Shown here in pieces: positions 1 to 5,232 of a stretch of 6,965 bases of DNA. Every line of letters begins with the position of its first letter. Within the stretch, counting starts at the first letter, position 1. Under the pieces are notes generated by a model. That model saw only the letters and a program-made list of their open reading frames with translations, searched no databases and was not told where the DNA came from. The translations under genes and the position numbers were made by a program. The stretch comes from Bacteroidia bacterium. Lineage in GTDB: Bacteria; Bacteroidota; Bacteroidia; Bacteroidales; GCA-2748055. The stretch spans positions 1-6,965 of the forward strand of contig JAUVKN010000235.1 in NCBI GenBank assembly GCA_030596245.1. Direction: 5' to 3'.

Positions 1-2223
1 TCACTGGAGAAAGATCCTTCAAAGGTGATTCCTGAAGTTGTGAAAACAGAGATTGCAGTTGACATTGTACAGGATCAGATGTCGGCCTCTCTTCCCTGGG
101 CAGCTCTTTCGGTTCCAAGACTGGCAGAGAGTGTCGGAATATACCATACCAACCCGGAAATTTTCTATTTAACAAAAGACCCAAGACTGGGAGAATATCT
201 TGACGATGTTTGGGAAGGGCTCTACTTATTGGAAGAGAGACCTGATGGAAACAGAGATGATGTATCGAGTTTTGGTCGCTCTAAGAATATTATTGGCACA
301 CCAGATCTGTTGGATGAAATAGTGGACGATCATGATAATCAGGTGGAACAGGACCATTTTTTGAAGTGCAGATTAATGGATGTCTTCATTGGAGATTGGG
401 ACAGGCATGAGGATCAGTGGAGATGGGCCGGATTTAAGGAGGGTGATGAGACGATCTACCGGTCTGTTCCAAGAGACCGGGATCAAACATTTTTTCTGAA
501 CGAAGGTGTTTTCCCATGGATGTCGAGCAGAAAATCTGCTGTCAGAATAAATCAGGGATTTGATTATGAAATAAAGGATATGGCCGGACTTGTTTCTCAG
601 GGGAGGTGGCTTGACAGACGGTTTCTAAATGAACTGACACTGGATGATTGGCTTGAAACCGCTTCAAACATGCAAACCCAGCTTACGGATGAGGTCATCG
701 AAGCAGCTGTATACGATATGCCGGAACAAATAGCTGAAATGAAGGGGGCTACGATCATATCCAAGCTACAAGTGAGGAGAGATAAGCTACAGGAATTTGC
801 CACAACATACTACTCCATTATTTCCAGTGAAGTAGATATTGTAGGATCTGATAAAAGCGAACGTTTCCAGGTTGAAAGACTAAATGATACTGAGACAAAA
901 GTGACGGTTTATTCTTTGAATAAGGATGGCAAAAAAAAGAAGAAGTATTATCAAAGGACATTCAGACATTCAGAAACAAAAGAGATCAGGTTGTACGGCC
1001 TGAAAGGAAAGGATGAATTTCATGTTTCAGGAGAAGTTGATACCGGAATAAAAATAAGGATCATTGGCGGACCACAGAAAGATGAGATTAAAGATAAATC
1101 AGAGGTTAAAGGATGGTCAAGGAAAACACTTGTATATGATGATGAAAAATATGTGTACCGGTACAATGCATTCAATTATAGAAAAACGATCCCCCTTGCC
1201 TTTGTTGGATACAATGCTGACGACTTCGTCGTTTTAGGTGCAGGCTTAATGATGACAACCCATGGATTCCAGAAAGTACCCTACGCTACCCATCACCAGG
1301 CAGTCGCCAGGTATGCTTCAGCTACAAATGCCCTGGAGTTTATTTACGACGGCATCTTTACCTCGGCATTAATGGGCCTGGATTTTCAACTACACCTTGA
1401 CATCAGGGATCCCAGGTATACACAAAACTATTTTGGATTGGGGAATGAAACCGAACAGGGTTCAGATGATAAAGATTATAATCGGGTAAGGATTGGTCAT
1501 TTAGGCATACATCCCGAATTAAGTAAAACCATCAATAATCATACTTTCTCAGTCGGGTTGTTTTATCAGCAGTATAATATAGAGGAAACCCCCGAACGGT
1601 TCATTTCCGATATTCCAGCTAACGGATTGGATCCGGAAATTTTTGAAAACCAGGATTATACCGGAATAAATGCACGTTATCAATATGATACCAGAAATTC
1701 TCAAACACTTCCAACCCGAGGATTGTATTGGAATACAAATGCGTCTTTTTACTATGATCTGGACAAAGCCGGAAAATCATTTAACCAGTTTAACTCAGAA
1801 TTAAGCCTATTTATGAGTTTTAAAAAACCCTACAGGACAGTATTTGCATTCAGGGTTGGAGGGAGCGCGAATATGGGAGATTATGAATTTTTTCAGGCCA
1901 GTTCGCTGGGAGGAAAAACCAACCTCCGGGGTTACAGGGCCACACGGTTTTCAGGTGATGCATCCTTATATCAGAACTCAGAAATACGGTTTAAGCTATT
2001 CAAGTTCTCCACTTATATATCCAAGGGAGAACTTGGGGTCCTGGCTTTTAATGATATTGGCCGGGTCTGGCTTGAAGGTGAAAATTCCAACCGTTGGCAT
2101 CACGGCTATGGAGGTGGAATATGGGCCTCTCCATTCAATATTGCTGTATTGTCCGCAACTTATGAGCGGTCAAAAGATGAGTTGGCCGGACTTTTCTCTC
2201 TGAGATTCAAATTTCTGTTTTAG
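1..2223 (+). CDS. Outer-membrane Omp85/D15-type barrel protein with an N-terminal kinase-like region (5' end outside the window)
   Basis: The reading frame is open from base 1, so the gene starts upstream; the GTG at 25 is only the first start-like codon in view. The visible part is about 740 residues. Nucleotides 1-500 resemble the core of HipA/CotH/Fam20-like kinases: an 'LYLLEERP' strand near 220-243, then GDWDRHEDQW (391-420) in the position of a catalytic loop and PRDRDQTFF (469-495) in the position of the metal-binding Asp. A Gly/Asp-rich stretch follows (about 982-1110). From about 1186 alternating aromatic strands form a beta-barrel, with the Omp85 loop-6 motif seen as LRGY (1924-1935). 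The protein ends in Phe, the usual BAM recognition residue. From memory, Bacteroidota relatives can carry a calcineurin-like phosphoesterase domain further N-terminal; that cannot be seen here. Barrel placement is solid. Kinase activity is inference. Confidence 0.85.
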   Translation, partial: SLEKDPSKVIPEVVKTEIAVDIVQDQMSASLPWAALSVPRLAESVGIYHTNPEIFYLTKDPRLGEYLDDVWEGLYLLEERPDGNRDDVSSFGRSKNIIGTPDLLDEIVDDHDNQVEQDHFLKCRLMDVFIGDWDRHEDQWRWAGFKEGDETIYRSVPRDRDQTFFLNEGVFPWMSSRKSAVRINQGFDYEIKDMAGLVSQGRWLDRRFLNELTLDDWLETASNMQTQLTDEVIEAAVYDMPEQIAEMKGATIISKLQVRRDKLQEFATTYYSIISSEVDIVGSDKSERFQVERLNDTETKVTVYSLNKDGKKKKKYYQRTFRHSETKEIRLYGLKGKDEFHVSGEVDTGIKIRIIGGPQKDEIKDKSEVKGWSRKTLVYDDEKYVYRYNAFNYRKTIPLAFVGYNADDFVVLGAGLMMTTHGFQKVPYATHHQAVARYASATNALEFIYDGIFTSALMGLDFQLHLDIRDPRYTQNYFGLGNETEQGSDDKDYNRVRIGHLGIHPELSKTINNHTFSVGLFYQQYNIEETPERFISDIPANGLDPEIFENQDYTGINARYQYDTRNSQTLPTRGLYWNTNASFYYDLDKAGKSFNQFNSELSLFMSFKKPYRTVFAFRVGGSANMGDYEFFQASSLGGKTNLRGYRATRFSGDASLYQNSEIRFKLFKFSTYISKGELGVLAFNDIGRVWLEGENSNRWHHGYGGGIWASPFNIAVLSATYERSKDELAGLFSLRFKFLF

Positions 2224-2225
2224 CA

Positions 2226-2408
2226 TTTTTCAGGTACAAGGGAATGAAAAATTTTCCTACAGATACCATAATCGGACTAATCGTGGGCGCAAGTACCGGG
2301 ATACTCATTCCACATCTTCATAAGATAACCAAGTCCAACCTGACAATTGTACCATTTGGAGGTCAGCTTAACGGACTCCTTATCATTAAGTTTCTAAGGG
2401 AAATTTAA
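2226..2408 (+). pseudogene. C-terminal remnant of a PAP2-type (phosphatidic acid phosphatase) membrane phosphatase
   Basis: Frame 3 reads F-F-R-Y-K-G-M-K-N-F-P-T-D from 2226, then a Gly/Ala-rich hydrophobic helix and 'LIPHLHK'. This matches the third conserved motif of PAP2 phosphatases (R-x5-H-x3-D) with correct spacing: Arg at 2232, Asp at 2262, but Asn at 2250 where the catalytic His should be. The text after it fits the C-terminal end of the family. Motifs 1 and 2 (KxxxxxxRP, PSGH) and the earlier helices are missing; the frame is closed upstream at 2178-2180, inside the barrel gene. An internal ATG at 2244 would give a 54-residue peptide ending at TAA 2406-2408. I read it as a truncated relic. 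A short expressed peptide cannot be excluded. Confidence 0.55.
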
Positions 2409-2587
2409 GCTCCCAGCGATTTTAAAGCTTCATATACCAGGAACGCCGGCCAGACCAGCGCCTTAAGAAAGCCAAAAACCCCAAGCCAGAAACCGGTGGC
2501 GGTTGAAATATAGTATACTGCAGCACCAATGATTCCAACCCCGTAAACAGCACTTGCCGGGGCATTGTTCTGAACATCTTTTTTCAT
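2405..2587 (-). CDS. Small two-helix membrane protein, function unknown
   Basis: The product has 60 residues. A short polar N-terminus (MKKDVQNNAPAS) is followed by two hydrophobic segments, about residues 12-30 and 32-55, with Gly/Ala-rich packing faces, several Trp and Tyr residues, and one buried-looking Lys42 in 'LKALVWPAFLVYEALK'. There is no cleavable signal peptide, so inner-membrane location is expected. From memory, short proteins ending in a similar 'LKALVWPAFLVYE' stretch recur in unrelated bacteria, but I know no assigned function. The leader has no recognisable Shine-Dalgarno sequence. The stop codon shares a TTAA with the stop of the PAP2 relic on the other strand. The gene diverges from the DNPH1-like gene across a 118-bp spacer. 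Confidence 0.75.
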   Translation of the reverse strand: MKKDVQNNAPASAVYGVGIIGAAVYYISTATGFWLGVFGFLKALVWPAFLVYEALKSLGA

Positions 2588-2618
2588 GATAATACTTTTT
2601 TGATGGGTAATAACGCAA

Positions 2619-2642
2619 GCCTAAAATTACTTAAATTTAGGC
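2619..2642. promoter_or_regulatory. 24-bp near-palindrome between divergent genes
   Basis: The arms GCCTAAA and TTTAGGC are perfect. After one A/A mismatch the inner TTA/TAA also pairs, leaving CT at the centre. It is 31 bp from the start of the small membrane protein gene and 63 bp from the start of the DNPH1-like gene. On the minus strand it contains TAATTTTA (plus 2622-2629), seven of eight positions of the Bacteroidota -7 element TAnnTTTG, but no TTTG stands at the proper distance. It could be an operator or only an A/T-rich hairpin. Confidence 0.35.
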
Positions 2643-2705
2643 CTTGTACCTGTAAGGACAATATTTTTTATTCGGGTTGCATCTGACATCTGATAAATTT
2701 ATGGT

Positions 2706-3143
2706 ATGGTAAAAATATATTTCTGCGGATCCATCAGGGGAGGGAGACAATTGGCGGTCACTTATGCAAATTTCATCAAGATGCTCCAGGAGCATGGGAG
2801 GGTGCTTACAGAACACCTGGGTGATGACGAACAGATCCAGCGTAAGGATCGAATACTTCCCGATCGTGAGATTCATGATCGTGACCTGCAATGGATCGTT
2901 GAATCGGATGTTGTCGTAGCAGAAGTGACCGTACCCAGCCTGGGAGTGGGGTATGAAATAGGACGGGCCATTGAAATGGGAAAGCCCGTCCTCTGTCTTT
3001 TCTATGCCGGATCAGCGCAGCCGCTCTCTGCAATGATTGCAGGAAGTGATGCGGTGGAGATGTGCAATTACAGAGATATGGAAGAGCTAAAAGATATCTT
3101 TGAGCAGTTTATCTCCCGGAATGCTCCTCGTCGTATTTCTTGA
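2706..3143 (+). CDS. DNPH1/Rcl-like 2'-deoxynucleoside 5'-monophosphate N-glycosidase (nucleoside 2-deoxyribosyltransferase family)
   Basis: The 145-residue protein follows human DNPH1 (Rcl) closely from end to end: YFCGSIRGGR at residues 5-14, LTEH at 34-37, DVVVAEVTVPSLGVGYEIGR at 68-87 and LSAMI at 107-111. By alignment from memory, Glu84 is the nucleophile that attacks the deoxyribose anomeric carbon, and Asp60 and Tyr5 are the supporting active-site residues; Ser78 and Ser108 lie in the phosphate-binding region. Family members cleave the N-glycosidic bond of nucleoside monophosphates to a free base and sugar 5-phosphate. Human DNPH1 acts on 5-hydroxymethyl-dUMP, and the related MilB acts on hydroxymethyl-CMP. 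The protein is cytosolic, without signal or TM segment. ATG 2706 puts the motif at its usual distance; the ATG at 2701 is out of frame. Its last 11 codons overlap the convergent thymidylate-synthase-like gene. The exact substrate is not readable from sequence. Confidence 0.88.
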   Translation: MVKIYFCGSIRGGRQLAVTYANFIKMLQEHGRVLTEHLGDDEQIQRKDRILPDREIHDRDLQWIVESDVVVAEVTVPSLGVGYEIGRAIEMGKPVLCLFYAGSAQPLSAMIAGSDAVEMCNYRDMEELKDIFEQFISRNAPRRIS

Positions 3144-4014
3144 TTTTCATCAGCGCTGTCTGTTCGGCATGGTCATACATTTCACGGATGAAGTCATCAT
3201 GAAAATTAAAGGTCCTCTCCTCCATGGTCATTGAGTCCAGCCTGTCGAACAGCATGGCTTTGGCCTGTTCGATATCCTTTCCATAGATATGGTATGAGTC
3301 TGCCTGCCAATTCATTCTGCCCAAACGCACCTCTTTTCCGCATCGACGGCTTATTTCATCTGCGATCACTTCCCTGTTGAACCGGATAAATCCGAACATG
3401 TTCATGAAACTGGCTCCCCATGCATCATTGCTTCTGAACCGGATGTTGCAGTTTAGCCACTGCACCCCGGCTTCATCCTCCATTATCCTGTACCAAAGCG
3501 ATTGCAGGCATGGCGGATCGTAAACCTGGAGGTCATGGTTGGGCATCCAGGTGATCATTTGCGCCTGCCTGGTGAAAGGCTGGTCAACCAGTTTTTGAAT
3601 GACATGCTCCACCTGGTCTATTTGAAAACCTACATCTTTCCTGACCTTATTACCGTTTTCCGATGCCAACTCTTTCCAGGATCCATACCGTTGCAGCCTT
3701 CCATGATAAGTGTACTCCCACCGGGTATCCTGTGGATCATTCATATTTTTTACCCAATGATCCTTGAAGCCCTTAAGCTCCATCACATATTCCTTAAGTT
3801 CATCAATCCCACCGGGAAAAGCCTGATGGATCATGGGATCGGTTTCGGGATTCAGGACTGTTGCATTCAGGGTGCAATCCAGACTGAGGGGATCACCGGG
3901 TTTGTCATACTGAGTTTTAAAACGGATCCCTTCTTTGTAGAGTTTCACCAGCGCGGCTTCATAAGTTTCAGCCAGTGAATCCCCGGTGACGTGGAGTACA
4001 GGAATGTTATTCAT
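3109..4014 (-). CDS. Divergent thymidylate-synthase-fold protein (thymidylate synthase or pyrimidine-nucleotide hydroxymethylase)
   Basis: The product has 301 residues; bacterial ThyA has about 264. The fold is shown by an ELKG/W-x-YTYHGRLQRYG region (79-111), QPFTRQAQMITW with Arg149 (145-156), the nucleophile Cys169 in DPPCLQSLW (166-174), RSND (194-197) with Asn205 at the position of the uracil-reading Asn, and SYHIY (240-244) matching the THLY nucleotide-binding motif. The His that follows the catalytic Cys in ThyA is Leu170 here. 'PPCL' and 'RSNDAWG' recall archaeal thymidylate synthases more than ThyA. The reaction is therefore one-carbon transfer from methylene-tetrahydrofolate to C5 of a pyrimidine nucleotide, giving a methyl or hydroxymethyl group. 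Retained Asn205 favours a uracil over a cytosine substrate. No Shine-Dalgarno precedes the ATG. The gene overlaps the DNPH1-like gene tail to tail by 35 bp. Confidence 0.82.
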   Translation of the reverse strand: MNNIPVLHVTGDSLAETYEAALVKLYKEGIRFKTQYDKPGDPLSLDCTLNATVLNPETDPMIHQAFPGGIDELKEYVMELKGFKDHWVKNMNDPQDTRWEYTYHGRLQRYGSWKELASENGNKVRKDVGFQIDQVEHVIQKLVDQPFTRQAQMITWMPNHDLQVYDPPCLQSLWYRIMEDEAGVQWLNCNIRFRSNDAWGASFMNMFGFIRFNREVIADEISRRCGKEVRLGRMNWQADSYHIYGKDIEQAKAMLFDRLDSMTMEERTFNFHDDFIREMYDHAEQTALMKIKKYDEEHSGR

Positions 4015-4077
4015 TTTCTGAGGAGGTTTCCATAAAGATATGGATCAATCAGATCATAGCCAATTATATGAGCAGAA

Positions 4078-4098
4078 CATCTGTCATAATTTCAGATG
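4078..4098. repeat. Short inverted repeat, possible hairpin
   Basis: CATCTG (4078-4083) and CAGATG (4093-4098) are perfect 6-bp arms around a 9-nt A/T-rich loop. It lies in the 161-bp spacer between the divergent thymidylate-synthase-like and beta-propeller genes, about 64 bp from the first. It may be an operator half-site pair or chance; nothing else in the sequence decides. Confidence 0.25.
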
Positions 4099-4142
4099 AT
4101 TTTGTCGAAGAAGTTAGCCTATCCTGACAAATAATTTAATTG

Positions 4143-4172
4143 TATAGCGCTATATTTAAATAAAATTTAAAT
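4143..4172. promoter_or_regulatory. Palindrome cluster just upstream of the beta-propeller gene
   Basis: TATAGCGCTATA (4143-4154) is a perfect 12-bp palindrome. It is followed at once by two copies of the self-complementary ATTTAAAT (4154-4161 and 4165-4172) separated by AAA; the last ends 3 bp before the ATG at 4176. The position suits a repressor site or an unstructured A/T-rich translation leader of the kind Bacteroidota use instead of a Shine-Dalgarno sequence. No convincing -33/-7 promoter pair is visible. Confidence 0.3.
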
Positions 4173-4175
4173 TCT

Positions 4176-5198
4176 ATGTTACAGAAAGAGGCGATCCTTA
4201 ACATCAAGAATGTCTATACAGGCAATGCATTTCAAACCAATACCGGATACTATATTGGAGCCGGATCGGAAACAGAACCGGTGGTTTACCTTTATGATCT
4301 GGCCAATCAAAAAATGGATTTGCTGGATGACTGTCCGGGTGGAATGATGAGCTTTATACCCGTTCCCGGACATGGCGGAAGCTATGTGTCCATCATGGGG
4401 CTGTTTCCGCCATTTATAGGAAAAGAAGCTGGAGTATTTTTACATCAACAAACGCAACAGGGCTGGAAGACAATGAAAGCTATGGAACTGCCCTTTGCAC
4501 ACCGATGTGAAATTATAAAGTATGAAGGAGCCAATTTCCTGGTTGCGGCGTCGGTGAGCAGATACAAAGAAAATCCGGCTGACTGGACCCGACCGGGCGA
4601 ACTACATATAATCTCCCTTCGGGACAATCTGTCACCACCCTGGAAATCAGAGATTATCGATTCGGGAATAACCCGCAACCATGGAATGATCCGTACCATC
4701 ATCGACGGGACAGAAAGCATCTGTGTATCTGGTGCTGAAGGGGTCTTCAAAATAGTACCGGGAAAAGAAGGAGCGTGGGAGGTGAAAGCTATTTTTAACA
4801 AAGAGGTCAGTGAAATGACCTTTCTTGACCTGGATGGAGATGGGTTTAGTGAGCTGATAACCATTGAACCATTTCATGGAAACACCCTGAATATTTACAA
4901 AAAACAGGGAGCTGAATGGGAGCTGAAGTTTAGTGATTCACTCTCCTTCGGACACGGCCTCAGCAGTGGGTTTTTTAATGATGCGCCTGTAATAGTTGTT
5001 GGGAACAGAGCAGATTCCCTAGCCCTTGAAATATTTACTATAAATGACCTTTCACAAGGACTTGTAAATCGTGTAGTTATAGAAGAAGATGCCGGACCAA
5101 CCCAGACACAGATTTTCTCCTACAAATCCAAAGATTATATTTTAAGCACCAACCAACGAAAAAATGAGGTGGCCCTTTATACCGGGACGCTGGATTAA
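4176..5198 (+). CDS. Cytoplasmic seven-unit beta-propeller (FG-GAP/VCBS-like) protein, function unknown
   Basis: The product has 340 residues, with no signal peptide and no TM segment. Seven degenerate units can be lined up, starting near residues 12, 53, 105, 165, 211, 258 and 306. Each has a short turn often marked by His (H66 in PGHGG, H109 in FAHR, H169 in RNHG, H260 in GHG), a hydrophobic strand, then a Trp- or Tyr-containing outer strand such as VVYLYDL or LNIYKKQGAEW. Unit five carries a classic Ca-loop sequence, DLDGDG (218-223), as in FG-GAP repeats. Propellers of this kind bind sugars, proteins or metal, or act as lyases or epimerases. No catalytic set can be assigned here. Lack of an export signal is unusual for FG-GAP proteins. 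It is transcribed alone and ends in a hairpin terminator shared with the end of garR. Confidence 0.75.
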   Translation: MLQKEAILNIKNVYTGNAFQTNTGYYIGAGSETEPVVYLYDLANQKMDLLDDCPGGMMSFIPVPGHGGSYVSIMGLFPPFIGKEAGVFLHQQTQQGWKTMKAMELPFAHRCEIIKYEGANFLVAASVSRYKENPADWTRPGELHIISLRDNLSPPWKSEIIDSGITRNHGMIRTIIDGTESICVSGAEGVFKIVPGKEGAWEVKAIFNKEVSEMTFLDLDGDGFSELITIEPFHGNTLNIYKKQGAEWELKFSDSLSFGHGLSSGFFNDAPVIVVGNRADSLALEIFTINDLSQGLVNRVVIEEDAGPTQTQIFSYKSKDYILSTNQRKNEVALYTGTLD

Positions 5199-5202
5199 TT
5201 TA

Positions 5203-5232
5203 TAGTCCGGGTGGTTGGACTACTTTCTTTTT
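5203..5232 (+). terminator. Rho-independent terminator of the beta-propeller gene, overlapping the 3' end of garR
   Basis: TAGTCC (5203-5208) pairs with GGACTA (5217-5222). Two G-T wobbles can extend the stem, leaving a 4-nt loop, and CTTTCTTTTT follows (5223-5232). The hairpin starts 5 bp after the TAA at 5196-5198. The 3' arm contains the garR stop codon, and the T-run encodes its Lys-Arg-Lys tail on the other strand. Confidence 0.6.

Noticed and set aside
1844..2203. 119-codon + strand frame inside the barrel gene
   Set aside because: It overlaps the strand-rich C-terminal barrel with the LRGY motif in the main frame; no independent start signal or motif.
2643..2669. Promoter for the DNPH1-like gene (TTG at 2644 with TATTTTTT at 2662)
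   Set aside because: The -7-like element is 7/8, but the spacing to the TTG is about 15 bp instead of the 19-21 bp usual in Bacteroidota.
3502..3978. 158-codon open frame on the + strand
   Set aside because: Antisense to the thymidylate-synthase-like gene, which carries the recognisable active-site motifs.
4020..4042. AGGAGG followed by ATG on the + strand, as a ribosome site for a short gene
   Set aside because: The frame from ATG 4040 ends after 19 codons, the spacing is long, and the peptide has no recognisable feature.
4445..4864. 139-codon open frame on the - strand
   Set aside because: Antisense to the beta-propeller gene; Ser-rich shadow translation without motifs.
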